This document shows positions 1 through 8,153 of a stretch of DNA of 64,000 nt, in pieces. Source of the stretch: CAYPPG01 sp964412555 (lineage in GTDB: Bacteria; Hinthialibacterota; Hinthialibacteria; Hinthialibacterales; Hinthialibacteraceae); assembly GCA_964412555.1 (NCBI GenBank), contig CAYPPG010000038.1, positions 8,685 to 72,684 on the forward strand, in the 5' to 3' direction. The position numbers and the translations under genes are program-made. The notes below the pieces were generated by a model that saw only the letters and a list, made by a program, of their open reading frames with translations, was not told where the DNA came from and did no database searches. The stretch's first letter is position 1; each line of letters opens with the position of its first letter.

Positions 1-19
1 ATTTCGAATGTTCACAAGG

Positions 20-75
20 GTAGAGCAAGCGTCCTCGCTTGCCCCTTTGATGCAGGCGGGACGCCTGCTTTACCC
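20..75. repeat. Double hairpin repeat (intergenic repeat family, copy 1)
   Basis: Two adjacent short hairpins: GCAAGCG-TCCT-CGCTTGC at 25-42 and GCAGGCG-GGA-CGCCTGC at 52-68, ending in a GCTTTACCC tail. The same design (7-bp GC-rich stem, loop TCCT or GGA) recurs at 905-951, 36014-36038 and 49920-49975. It sits 9 bases past the stop of the sigma-54 activator gene on the minus strand. Confidence 0.75.
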
Positions 76-83
76 GATCCTTA

Positions 84-878
84 TTATAGAGAGTCTTGTT
101 CCTTCAATGCAAGGAAATGAGTACGCGAAGAGAGATGCGAATCGAGAATTTTCCTTGAAATCGGTTGATCCGGATGAAAAGCGAGCAATCGCCGGCAGAG
201 ATTCCGAAGTTCCCTTACATTGCCCGGATAAGAATAGTTCAATACATATTCCTTGGCTTCTTTCGTAAGCCGATGCCCACTATTTTGCCTCATAAAATGA
301 GAGAATAGGAGCAAAGCATCCGATTCGCGCTCGCGCAGCGGCGGCATAAAAAGCGGAAGTATATTGAGCCGGTCATACAAATCAGGCAGAAAATGACCAT
401 TCACAGAAGCCTGTTCGAGATTCCGATTCGTGGCGGCAAGAATTCGGGTATGTACTTTCCGCGCATGTACCGATCCGATGCGAGTAACCGTTTGCTCCTC
501 GATGAAACGCAGGAGGCGGTATTGAATGTCCAACGGAAGCGCACCGATCTCGTCCAAAAAGAGTGTTCCACCGTCGCAGGCTTCCAGATAACCGATATGG
601 CGATGAACCGCCCCGGTAAACGAACCGCGTTCATGCCCGAACAGAACGGACTCCACCGTTGATGGATTGAGCGCAGCACAATCGACAATCGTCAACGGTT
701 TCCCCTTCGTAGGTCCTAATTTGTGAATGGTTTTGGCCAGCAATTCCTTCCCCGTCCCCCGTTCACCCGTAATGAGTATCGTATCCCACAAAGGCGCAAC
801 AATAAAAGTCTGCTCAGCTAACGTCTGCATAGCCCGGCTTTCACCAATAATCGCGAATTGTTTGAAAGCATTCTCCAT
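84..878 (-). CDS. Sigma-54 activator AAA+ domain protein lacking HTH and receiver
   Basis: 264-residue AAA+ ATPase of the NtrC/PspF class, which remodels sigma-54 RNA polymerase. Visible are the Walker A GERGTGKE (38-45), the sigma-54 contact loop as GSFTGA (85-90, Ser for the usual Ala), Walker B GGTLFLDE (103-110), the LRERESD segment (about 181-187) and PGNVREL (218-224). The ATG at 878 follows GGAGGAATCAATC, a strong ribosome-binding site. There is no receiver domain in front and, unusually, no Fis-type helix-turn-helix behind: the protein ends about 40 residues after PGNVREL and a hairpin repeat begins 9 bases later. Family members without a DNA-binding end exist and work from solution, so this may be natural; loss of the 3' end at the repeat is the alternative. 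No kinase gene is adjacent. Confidence 0.85.
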   Translation of the reverse strand: MENAFKQFAIIGESRAMQTLAEQTFIVAPLWDTILITGERGTGKELLAKTIHKLGPTKGKPLTIVDCAALNPSTVESVLFGHERGSFTGAVHRHIGYLEACDGGTLFLDEIGALPLDIQYRLLRFIEEQTVTRIGSVHARKVHTRILAATNRNLEQASVNGHFLPDLYDRLNILPLFMPPLRERESDALLLFSHFMRQNSGHRLTKEAKEYVLNYSYPGNVRELRNLCRRLLAFHPDQPISRKILDSHLSSRTHFLALKEQDSL

Positions 879-904
879 GATTGATTCCTCCGATTTAAAG
901 GTAT

Positions 905-951
905 CGCCGGCATCTTGCCGGCTCTTCCATATATGCCGCCGGGACGGCGGC
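905..951. repeat. Double hairpin repeat (family copy 2)
   Basis: GCCGGC-ATCTT-GCCGGC at 906-922 and GCCGCCG-GGA-CGGCGGC at 935-951. Loop GGA and spacing match the second hairpin of the repeat at 20-75, but the stem sequence differs with both arms changed together. Confidence 0.7.
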
Positions 952-1016
952 GCTACCGTCTGCCCACCCTCTCGTGGACAGAAACAAACAAGAATTACGA
1001 AGAATCATAGAGGCTG

Positions 1017-1078
1017 CACCATCCCCATTTCATCCACCAACCATCCCCATTTTGTCCCTATTTCGTCCCCATTTTTGG
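1017..1078. repeat. Imperfect tandem CCCCATTT-type repeats
   Basis: Five imperfect 11-13 base units of the form (C/G)(A/T)CCCCATTT, read on the minus strand as AAATGGGGA(C/T). They lie between the divergently transcribed sigma-54 activator gene (minus) and the toxin-antitoxin pair (plus), about 140-200 bases upstream of the former. A clustered activator-binding region is one reading; a degenerate repeat is the other. No function is shown by sequence alone. Confidence 0.5.
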
Positions 1079-1152
1079 ACATAGCGTTGACCTGGAAAGG
1101 GGAGACCATAAGATATAAGTTAGAAAGATAGTGATGAAAGGTAAATGAACTC

Positions 1153-1440
1153 ATGGGTGCCAAAACTCAAGAAAAAATGAGTAAAATCAAGAAAAATGAT
1201 CTACATCATTTAATCGAGTTGTTACCACGAGGTGAACACTATACGGCATATCGTTTCTTACACTTTCTGATTGAACAAAATGATCCACTCGCAAGAGCTC
1301 TTACTAGTGCACCTATGGAAGAGGAACTATTGACCCCTGAAGAAGAAATCGAGTTACACGAATCCAGAAAAGAATTGGAAAATGGAGATATTGTTTCTTT
1401 AGATGAATTGGAAAACCAACTGTTCGGTACCCAATCATGA
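1153..1440 (+). CDS. Putative type II antitoxin partner of RelE/ParE toxin
   Basis: 95-residue acidic protein. The N-terminal part (about 10-45) is a predicted helical segment with LIELLPRGEHYTAYRFLHFL. The C-terminal half contains the LTPEEEIELHESRKELENG stretch and VSLDELENQL, the pattern found in antitoxins that lie directly before RelE-type toxins and neutralise them by wrapping their tail around the toxin. The stop overlaps the toxin start in an ATGA, so the two are translationally coupled. The ATG at 1153 has AAAGG about 11 bases upstream; the in-frame ATG at 1186 is possible. DNA-binding ability is not evident from the sequence, so any autoregulation is an inference. Confidence 0.75.
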   Translation: MGAKTQEKMSKIKKNDLHHLIELLPRGEHYTAYRFLHFLIEQNDPLARALTSAPMEEELLTPEEEIELHESRKELENGDIVSLDELENQLFGTQS

Positions 1441-1694
1441 AATGGGTGATTCAACTCACAAAAACTGCCTCAAAAACATTATCAAAATTTGAACAACATG
1501 ATCAGAAACATATGATCGAATCTTTAAGACAGATGAAAAATGATCCTTTATCGATGGATATAAAGAAAATTGAATCCAGTAAAAATGAATGGCGATTGCG
1601 GGTAGGAAATAAGAGAATCCGGTTCACAATCGATTTTAAACAAAGAACCATAACAGTTCTTCAGATTTTACCTCGTGACAAAGCATACAGTTAA
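1437..1694 (+). CDS. RelE/ParE-family toxin
   Basis: 85 residues, the normal length for RelE/ParE toxins, which cut mRNA on the ribosome (RelE) or poison gyrase (ParE). The fold pattern is visible: an N-terminal strand (MKWVIQLTKTASKTL), two helices to about residue 37, then the GNEWRLRVGNKRIRFTID-like core here written as EWRLRVGNKRIRF (51-63) and a last strand TITVLQILPRDKAY. The Arg/Lys-rich core is typical of RelE ribonucleases but family alone does not decide the target. It overlaps the antitoxin gene by four bases. Complete and apparently intact. Confidence 0.85.
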   Translation: MKWVIQLTKTASKTLSKFEQHDQKHMIESLRQMKNDPLSMDIKKIESSKNEWRLRVGNKRIRFTIDFKQRTITVLQILPRDKAYS

Positions 1695-1733
1695 TTACTT
1701 TATATTATATAAAAAAAGAAAGGGAGAAAGGCC

Positions 1734-3794
1734 ATGTCATACATACGCAAAGTAATTTTATTATTTTTAATTTTTACTGTATTCAATATTCAAAATGGGA
1801 TTGCAGGCGCAATCTTCTATGTCTCCCCCGACGGAGACAATTCCTGGTCAGGACTCCTCGATACCCCAAACGAAAACGGAGATGACGGCCCCTTTGCGAC
1901 CATCGAACAGGCGCGGGATGCGATTCGCATGATGAATCGCAACCGGCAAATGCGGGAAGGAGGCGTAACCGTCTGCATTCGCGAGGGTGTATATCCACTT
2001 TCAAAATCGTTGGAATTGTCGGGAGACTTAGACAGCGGCTCGGAAGGAAAACCAGTCGTTTATCAGGCGTATGAAGGTGAAACGGTCCGATTGGTTGGCG
2101 GGAAACAGGTTACGGGATTTCGCCCGATCTTCGATCCGGATATTTTGAAACGAATCGAATCCCATCTGCGGACAAAAATCTTACAAACGGATTTGAAAGC
2201 GCAAGGCATCACCGTCTTTGGAGAAATGAAACCGCGTGGTTTTGGGAGGCCAACCTATGCCGCCGGTTTGGAATTATTCTTCCAAAACAAACCGATGCAC
2301 CTGGCAAAATGGCCGAACGAAGGCTGGGGAACGATCACCGGCGCTCCTGACGGACAAAAAGGCGGTAAATTCAGCTATGCGGGCGACCGGCCAAGCCGCT
2401 GGATCGGTTTGGACGATGTATGGGTGCATGGATATTGGACTCAGGATTGGGCGGATTCATACGAAAAAGTCGACTCCATCGATCCTAAGAAACGAGTAAT
2501 TACCACCGTCCCACCCCATGGCGTTTATGGCTACAAAAAAGGCCAGCGGTTCCGCGCTTTGAATCTATTGGAAGAACTCGACGAGCCGGGAGAATGGTAT
2601 CTCGATCGGGAATCGGGAATGTTATATTTTTGGCCTCCGCAACCACCCTATAAAGGAGAAGCATGGGTATCGATCTTGGATCAACCGATGATTTCCCTGA
2701 AAGACGTCTCCTTCGTGAAGATAGAAGGATTGACATTGGAGTACACTCGCGGCCATGCAGTCATAATCGAAGGAGGCGAACAAAACCGAGTTGCCGGCTG
2801 CACGCTGCGAAATATCGGAAATTCGGCGGTGGTCATTCGTGGTGGACTGGGCAATGGTGTCCAAAGTTGCGAGATCGATTATACCGGCGATGGAGGAATT
2901 GAAATGAACGGCGGTGACCGGCAGACATTGACACCGGCCAGAAACTATGCCGTGAACAATCACATCCATTGCTTCGGACGCTGGGTGAGAACGTATGAAC
3001 CGGCGATCCGGATGAGCGGTGTAGGCAACCGGCTTGCACATAACCGGATCCATGACGCGCCACATGCGGGTGTTTTATTCGGTGGAAATGAACATCTGCT
3101 GGAATTCAACGAAATCTATAATATCTGCCAAGAAACCGGCGATGTCGGTGGTTTTTATATCGGACGCAATTGGACCATGCGGGGAAACGTCATCCGTCAC
3201 AATTATTTCCACGACATCCACGGCCCCTACACCCACGGCGCGATGGCCGTCTACCTAGATGATGCAGCGAGCGGAACCACCATTTTCGGAAACGTCTTTT
3301 ATAAAGCAAGCCGGGCAGCATTTATCGGAGGCGGCCGGGATAATGTCGTCGAAAACAATATTTTCGTCGAATGCAATCCCGCCGTGCACATCGACGCTCG
3401 CTGTTTAGGCTGGGCAAACAAATATGCAGTAAAAGGCGGCGGATGGCATATGTATGATAAATTGAACGATGTCAACTATGATCAACCTCCTTACAGTGTC
3501 CGCTACCCCAAATTGGCGGTTATACTGGAAGACGAACCGCTCATCCCCAAAGGCAATGTCATTGCCCGAAATATACGCGTCGGCGGTGAGTGGTTGAATT
3601 TACAAGGCGTCAAAAAGGAATGGGTCACATTTCAGAATAATTTTATCGAGGGCGATCCCGGCTTTGTCGATGCGGAAAACAACAACTTTCAATTGAAGGA
3701 CGATTCACCCGTTTTCGAATTGGGATTTCAACGCATCCCGATAGAGAAAATCGGTTTGCAACTCGATGAATATCGCAAAGAATTACCCGAATAA
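1734..3794 (+). CDS. Secreted right-handed parallel beta-helix protein
   Basis: 686 residues with a clear signal peptide (KVILLFLIF...NGIAGA, cleavage about residue 26). The mature start FYVSPDGDNSWSG followed by GPFATIEQARDAIR is the signature seen in secreted beta-helix proteins that include polysaccharide lyases and glycosidases. Residues about 320-560 carry the stacked short-turn pattern with repeated N/H-rich rungs (NHIHCFGRW, NRIHDAPHAGVLFGG, NYFHDIHGP, NNIFVECNP). I infer action on an extracellular polysaccharide; the substrate and catalytic residues cannot be assigned by eye. The start has a strong AGGGAGAAAGG site. It is followed 19 bases later by a nitroreductase gene and may be cotranscribed with it. 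Confidence 0.85.
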   Translation: MSYIRKVILLFLIFTVFNIQNGIAGAIFYVSPDGDNSWSGLLDTPNENGDDGPFATIEQARDAIRMMNRNRQMREGGVTVCIREGVYPLSKSLELSGDLDSGSEGKPVVYQAYEGETVRLVGGKQVTGFRPIFDPDILKRIESHLRTKILQTDLKAQGITVFGEMKPRGFGRPTYAAGLELFFQNKPMHLAKWPNEGWGTITGAPDGQKGGKFSYAGDRPSRWIGLDDVWVHGYWTQDWADSYEKVDSIDPKKRVITTVPPHGVYGYKKGQRFRALNLLEELDEPGEWYLDRESGMLYFWPPQPPYKGEAWVSILDQPMISLKDVSFVKIEGLTLEYTRGHAVIIEGGEQNRVAGCTLRNIGNSAVVIRGGLGNGVQSCEIDYTGDGGIEMNGGDRQTLTPARNYAVNNHIHCFGRWVRTYEPAIRMSGVGNRLAHNRIHDAPHAGVLFGGNEHLLEFNEIYNICQETGDVGGFYIGRNWTMRGNVIRHNYFHDIHGPYTHGAMAVYLDDAASGTTIFGNVFYKASRAAFIGGGRDNVVENNIFVECNPAVHIDARCLGWANKYAVKGGGWHMYDKLNDVNYDQPPYSVRYPKLAVILEDEPLIPKGNVIARNIRVGGEWLNLQGVKKEWVTFQNNFIEGDPGFVDAENNNFQLKDDSPVFELGFQRIPIEKIGLQLDEYRKELPE

Positions 3795-3813
3795 TGGATG
3801 CAAGGAGCAGTGG

Positions 3814-4515
3814 ATGAACTTGGATGCCTTTGAACAACTGGCACGCAGGCGACGGGCAGTTAGACACTTTACTTCCGATCCGATTCCTGATGGATTATTG
3901 GAAAAACTTCTCGACATCGCCCACTGGGCGCCAAGCGGGTACAACCTGCAGCCCACCCATTTTGTCATTGTGGATGACGAAGCTGTCAAGGAAGAACTAT
4001 GGAAAGCGTGCATGAACCAGCGGCAAGTGAAGGAAGCCCCCGCAACGGTCGTGTTCACCGGTGACCGAAAGGTAGTCGAAAATCATTTCGAAAAAATCAT
4101 CGCACTGGAAACGGAAGCCGGAGCGATGAATCCGAATTATGAAAAAATGTATCGTAAATTCGTTCTGTTGGCTTTCGCACAAGGACCGCTTGGAACCGGC
4201 TGGCTCTGGAAAGCGGGTCTTTTACCCATGATGCAGTTTTTCCGGCCGATCCCCAGTTTGCCTGCCGTCCAAAAACGCTTTTGGCTGGCCAAGCAGGTTT
4301 TGCTGGCCTCGATGGTGTTCATGCTGGCAGCAGAGTCGGCGGGATTGGCGACGGTACCGATGGAAGGCTTTGACGAAAAGCGGGTGAAAAAGGTATTAGG
4401 AATCCCCCGCGCTCATATCGTTCCTTTGGTCATTCCCGTGGGCTATGCGGCGGACCAGGATTTGAAAAAATCACGCTTACCGGTGGAAGAATTGATTCAC
4501 AAAAATAGTTGGTGA
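3814..4515 (+). CDS. Nitroreductase family protein
   Basis: 233-residue flavoprotein of the nitroreductase fold. The N-terminal FMN-binding pattern RRRAVRHFTSDPIPDGLLEKLL and AHWAPSGYNLQPTHFVIV (about 35-52) is standard for the family; LAAESAGLATVPMEGFD (about 173-189) is the second conserved region and HIVPLVIPVGYA the third. These enzymes use NAD(P)H to reduce nitro groups, quinones or other acceptors; the substrate here is unknown. I chose the ATG at 3814 because AAGGAG lies seven bases upstream and the family pattern begins there; an upstream in-frame ATG at 3766 lies inside the beta-helix gene. The middle (about 100-150) holds an extra hydrophobic stretch. Confidence 0.88.
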   Translation: MNLDAFEQLARRRRAVRHFTSDPIPDGLLEKLLDIAHWAPSGYNLQPTHFVIVDDEAVKEELWKACMNQRQVKEAPATVVFTGDRKVVENHFEKIIALETEAGAMNPNYEKMYRKFVLLAFAQGPLGTGWLWKAGLLPMMQFFRPIPSLPAVQKRFWLAKQVLLASMVFMLAAESAGLATVPMEGFDEKRVKKVLGIPRAHIVPLVIPVGYAADQDLKKSRLPVEELIHKNSW

Positions 4516-4580
4516 ATGATAGAATGATCGTAGAATCGTGCATGCTCAATTGGACACCGCAAGGGGTTGAAAATGCACAC

Positions 4581-4646
4581 GTTGGAAGATGCGGGCAAGG
4601 ATGCCCGCGCTCCGGTATTTTTCATAGGCCGGCAGGATGCCGGCGA
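4581..4646. repeat. Hairpin repeats, two units (family copy 3)
   Basis: GCGGGC-AAGGAT-GCCCGC at 4591-4608 inside the longer context GTTGGAAGAT...GCGCTCCGG, and GCCGGC-AGGAT-GCCGGC at 4628-4644. The context of the first is shared with copies at 25975-26045 and 42168-42206. Confidence 0.8.
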
Positions 4647-4674
4647 TACTTTTCATGAGTAAGGAACTAATCCG

Positions 4675-5442
4675 ATGAAAAACAAATGGTTACGGTATGG
4701 TCTCGTTCTCATCACAAGTTTTGTGTTAGGCAATGCAATGATTTATTCTTCCGAAACCGAAGCGGTCAAGTTGGTCGAGAAGAAACAAGAAACGGAAAAT
4801 TTGAAATGCCGATGGCCGGAAGTGGTGAATTTTAAAAACAAGGAAGTTGAAAAGAAAATCAATGCTGAAATAAAAGAAATTGCTTTCGATCTGTATCGTG
4901 CATCAAAAGAAGAAATCGAACAGGGAAAACAAGCCGAACGTTCCGAAGCGGAAAAAGATCAAGAATGGAAAAAAGCATTCGGAAAATTCGAATGGGAATA
5001 CTATGTGGAATATGAAGTCCCTTATAATCATAATGAATTGGTTAGCATTTATTTCGAGCAAATGTTCTCGTCGAACCGCCAAGCGCATCCGGTCAATCAA
5101 TCAAGAGCGATTACCGTCAACACCCAAAACGGCAAGGTCCTACCCCTAAAGGATTTGTTCGAGCCAAACAGCGATTATAAAACTCTTCTGGATTCTTGGA
5201 TGAAAGAATATTTGCAAAAGAAAAAGAACGAACTTCCATTGCTGATCAAGTCGATGGACGAATTCAAAGGGATCGAACCGGAGCAGGAATTCTATTTGAC
5301 GGACAAGGCACTTGTGATTTTTTATCAGATGTACAAATATACGCCCCGTCCCGCCGAGACTCTGAAAATAGCGGTTCCCTATAAAAATATGGAAACGATT
5401 CTCAAGAAGGAAATCGGAAAAGCAACTTCCGGGAAAACCTGA
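4675..5442 (+). CDS. Secreted DUF3298/DUF4163-type protein
   Basis: 255 residues. An N-terminal hydrophobic segment (WLRYGLVLITSFVLGNAMI) is a signal peptide or membrane anchor. The rest matches the layout of DUF4163 plus DUF3298 proteins such as the ectodomain of RsiV or PdaC: paired strands and helix with WPEVVNFKNKEVEKKINAEI (about 41-60), YEVPYNHNELVSIYFEQMFSS (about 105-125), ITVNTQNGKVLPLKDLFEP (about 147-165) and FYLTDKALVIFYQMYKYTP near the end. In RsiV this region binds lysozyme, but many relatives have no known role and no sigma factor gene is adjacent here. A terminator-like hairpin follows the stop by eight bases. Confidence 0.75.
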   Translation: MKNKWLRYGLVLITSFVLGNAMIYSSETEAVKLVEKKQETENLKCRWPEVVNFKNKEVEKKINAEIKEIAFDLYRASKEEIEQGKQAERSEAEKDQEWKKAFGKFEWEYYVEYEVPYNHNELVSIYFEQMFSSNRQAHPVNQSRAITVNTQNGKVLPLKDLFEPNSDYKTLLDSWMKEYLQKKKNELPLLIKSMDEFKGIEPEQEFYLTDKALVIFYQMYKYTPRPAETLKIAVPYKNMETILKKEIGKATSGKT

Positions 5443-5450
5443 ATAACGAA

Positions 5451-5476
5451 GGGCGAACCAGTTGGTTCGCCCTTTC
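5451..5476 (+). terminator. Terminator-like hairpin after the DUF3298 gene
   Basis: Perfect 10-bp inverted repeat GGGCGAACCA / TGGTTCGCCC with a two-base centre, followed by TTTCG. It lies between convergent genes (4675-5442 plus, ahcY minus). The short T tract makes it a moderate terminator. Confidence 0.65.
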
Positions 5477-5516
5477 GTACATTCAAACATATTATCCTAT
5501 TATCTTTGTTGAGCAA

Positions 5517-6818
5517 TTACGTTCCCATATCAAAACTGCTCAAATACTTCTTCTGTTCCTTCGTCAGGGTATCGATCTTCACGCCCAATGCCTTCAACTT
5601 CAGGCTGGCGATTTCCCGGTCGATCTTCTCGGGGATGACATAGACTTTCTTTTCCATCTTCGAAGCGTTCTTGACCATATATTCCGCACTGAGCGCTTGG
5701 TTGGCAAAGGACATATCCATGACCGCTGCAGGATGGCCTTCGGCAGAAGAAAGGTTGACCAATCGGCCGTCAGCCAGAACAAAGATTGATTTTTCTTTGC
5801 GGTTGCTCTTGATGACATATTCTTTGACAAAGGGGCGAACATCGTTGGTTCGGGTTGCGATTTTCGCTAAGCCTTCCAAATCGAGTTCCACATTGAAGTG
5901 ACCGGAATTACAAACAATCGCGCCGTCTTTCATTTTCTTGAAATGCTCAGGCCGAATCACGTGAAGGTCACCGGTGACGGTAATGAAGAGATCACCAAGG
6001 CCGGCCGCTTGGGCAATCGTCATCACCTGGAATCCATCCATTCTCGCTTCCAAGGCGCGAACCGGATCCACTTCCGTCACGATGACATGCGCTCCCATCC
6101 CTTTGGCACGCATGGCGGTTCCACGGCCGCACCAGCCATAACCGCATACGACTACCGAACTGCCGGCTATCAGAATATTTGTCGCACGCAGAACACCATC
6201 GATCGTGGATTGGCCGGTTCCGTATCGATTGTCAAAGAGGTGTTTCGTCATAGCATCGTTCACGGCAATGATCGGATACGCAAGCACACCCTGCTCCGCC
6301 ATGGCATTCAAACGAATGACACCGGTGGTCGTTTCTTCCGTGCCGCCAATGATGTGCTCGATGAGATCTTTTCGTTTTGAATGAAGCACATTGACGAGAT
6401 CAGCGCCGTCATCCATCGTGATTTGAGGACTGATGCCCAAAACGGCGTCGATATGCTGGTAATAGGTTTTATGATCTTCTCCTTTGATCGCATAGGTCGG
6501 AATGCCAAAGTCGTACGAAAGAGAAGCAGCAACATCGTCCTGAGTGCTCAGTGGATTGGAAGCGCAGAGTACCGCTTCGGCTCCGCCGGCTTTCAAGGTT
6601 CGCATCAAGTTGGCGGTTTCCGTGGTCACGTGCAGACAGGCGCCAATACGGATGCCTTTCAACGGTTTATTTTTTTCAAACTGTTCCCGAATCTGCTGCA
6701 ACACGGGCATAAAACGATCCGCCCATAGAATCCGGTCTTTCCCCGCTTTGGCGAGATTCTTGTCTTTGACATCACATTCTTTCTTTGTCGTTTTCGCTTT
6801 TCGCGCACTTCGTGCCAT
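5517..6818 (-). CDS. ahcY: Adenosylhomocysteinase
   Basis: 433 residues. It hydrolyses S-adenosylhomocysteine to adenosine and homocysteine with bound NAD, clearing the inhibitory product of methylation. Visible are the substrate-site HVTTETANLMRTLKAGGAEAVLCASNPLSTQDDVAASL (about 63-100), the NAD-binding VVVCGYGWCGRGTAMRAKG (about 222-240), CNSGHFNVELDLEGL (about 298-313) and VNLSSAEGHPAAVMDMSFANQALS. The C-terminus ends shortly after LSSFDMGT and lacks the KPxxYRY tail of the long proteobacterial and eukaryotic type, so this is the short form found in many bacteria and archaea. It lies directly downstream of metK on the same strand with a 39-base gap, consistent with one methionine-cycle operon. 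Confidence 0.96.
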   Translation of the reverse strand: MARSARKAKTTKKECDVKDKNLAKAGKDRILWADRFMPVLQQIREQFEKNKPLKGIRIGACLHVTTETANLMRTLKAGGAEAVLCASNPLSTQDDVAASLSYDFGIPTYAIKGEDHKTYYQHIDAVLGISPQITMDDGADLVNVLHSKRKDLIEHIIGGTEETTTGVIRLNAMAEQGVLAYPIIAVNDAMTKHLFDNRYGTGQSTIDGVLRATNILIAGSSVVVCGYGWCGRGTAMRAKGMGAHVIVTEVDPVRALEARMDGFQVMTIAQAAGLGDLFITVTGDLHVIRPEHFKKMKDGAIVCNSGHFNVELDLEGLAKIATRTNDVRPFVKEYVIKSNRKEKSIFVLADGRLVNLSSAEGHPAAVMDMSFANQALSAEYMVKNASKMEKKVYVIPEKIDREIASLKLKALGVKIDTLTKEQKKYLSSFDMGT

Positions 6819-6857
6819 ATTTTTCTCCTTATGATTTATGTTCGATTTTTCGTTCGT

Positions 6858-8003
6858 TTATCCCTGTTTCAATGCGCCTACAGAATCCAGTTTTTCCCAT
6901 GGAAATTCATCACGCCCGAAATGCCCATATGCAGCGGTTTGTTTAAAAATAGGCGCTCGGAGTTGTAGGCGTTTGATGATACTGGCCGGACGCATATCCA
7001 AATGTTCCCGAACAAGTTGAGATATTTTTGTTTCATCGATCTTTCCGGTTCCAAAAGTATTGATATTGATGGAAACCGGCTGCGCCACTCCGATCGCATA
7101 GGCAAGGGCCACTTCACAACGGTCCGCCAACCCGGCTGCGACAATATTCTTGGCCGCATGACGGGCAGCATACGCAGCGCTGCGATCGACTTTCGACGGA
7201 TCTTTTCCGGAAAAAGCCCCGCCGCCGTGACGTCCCACACCGCCATATGTATCAACGATAATTTTCCGTCCCGTCAAGCCGCAATCCCCCATCGGTCCGC
7301 CAACGACGAATTTTCCTGTCGGATTCACGTGATATTTTGTGTCTTTGTGCAATAAATTTTCCGGAACGATTTTCCGAATCACTTCTTCAACGATGGCGTC
7401 ATAAATCTCTTTTTGACTTAGTTCGGGCGCATGTTGAGTGGAAATGACAACCGCATCGACACGCTTCACATCACTTCCTTCACAAACAACACTCACTTGA
7501 GACTTGCCGTCAGGCCGCACCCACGGCAGTACACCGTTTTTGCGCACTTCCGCTAGTTTCCGCGTCAATTTATGAGCCAAGATAATGGGCATCGGCATCA
7601 ATTCCGGAGTTTCATTGGTGGCGTAACCATACATCATCCCTTGATCGCCGGCGCCTTGCTCATGATCATCACTCTCATCGACTCCCATTGCGATATCCGG
7701 TGACTGGCGATCGATGGTCACCATGACTCCACAAGTATTGCAATCAAAGCCATAGGCGGCGTTGTTGTAACCGATTTCATCGACAACTTTACGGGCAACG
7801 TCGGGATAATCGATTCGCGCGTCAGTCGTGATTTCTCCGGCGACTACGATCAAACCAGTGGTGATCAATGTTTCACAAGCCACTCGCCCCATCACATCCT
7901 TCTCATATATCGCATCCAGAATTCCATCCGAAATTTGATCGGCGATTTTATCCGGATGACCTTCCGTTACGGATTCAGAGGTAACAATTCGTTCGTGAGA
8001 CAT
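6858..8003 (-). CDS. metK: S-adenosylmethionine synthetase
   Basis: 381 residues; makes S-adenosylmethionine from methionine and ATP. All signature regions are present: TSESVTEGHPDKIADQISDG near the N-terminus, GAGDQGMMYGYATNE (about 117-131), the PWVRPDGKSQVSV segment and the Gly-rich GGGAFSGKDPSKVDRSAAYAARH. I take the ATG at 8003, with AGAAAGG seven bases upstream, over an in-frame TTG two codons earlier. It is divergent from the ArsR/methyltransferase regulator gene, and the 150-base gap carries a palindrome. No SAM riboswitch is recognisable in the leader. Confidence 0.97.
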   Translation of the reverse strand: MSHERIVTSESVTEGHPDKIADQISDGILDAIYEKDVMGRVACETLITTGLIVVAGEITTDARIDYPDVARKVVDEIGYNNAAYGFDCNTCGVMVTIDRQSPDIAMGVDESDDHEQGAGDQGMMYGYATNETPELMPMPIILAHKLTRKLAEVRKNGVLPWVRPDGKSQVSVVCEGSDVKRVDAVVISTQHAPELSQKEIYDAIVEEVIRKIVPENLLHKDTKYHVNPTGKFVVGGPMGDCGLTGRKIIVDTYGGVGRHGGGAFSGKDPSKVDRSAAYAARHAAKNIVAAGLADRCEVALAYAIGVAQPVSININTFGTGKIDETKISQLVREHLDMRPASIIKRLQLRAPIFKQTAAYGHFGRDEFPWEKLDSVGALKQG

Positions 8004-8089
8004 CTGCAAACCTTTCTTTTCTATGGATTTATTTCGGCATTTTCATGCCTATATTTCATCGTATTTCCATTCTCTTTTTTCACGGGGTC

Positions 8090-8141
8090 TTGACGATTGC
8101 CGCGAACATAAGTAAAAAGTATATCCGTATATCCGGTTATA
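8090..8141 (+). promoter_or_regulatory. Promoter and palindromic SahR-type operator candidate
   Basis: TTGACG (8090-8095), a 17-base spacer and TAAAAA (8113-8118) form a plausible sigma-70-type promoter for the regulator gene. It is followed at once by an imperfect palindrome at 8120-8141, whose core CCGTATATCCGG (8125-8136) matches its reverse complement at 10 of 12 positions, with TATAT arms. The site would cover the transcription start, fitting autorepression by the ArsR-type protein encoded 12 bases downstream, and lies about 120 bases upstream of metK, so control of metK is possible. Binding is inferred. Confidence 0.55.
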
Positions 8142-8153
8142 TGCAAGAAGAAA

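Noticed and set aside
8004..8089. SAM riboswitch in the metK leader
   Set aside because: Only a 5-bp GGCAT/ATGCC hairpin is visible; no SAM-I, SAM-II or SAH-type core could be recognised.
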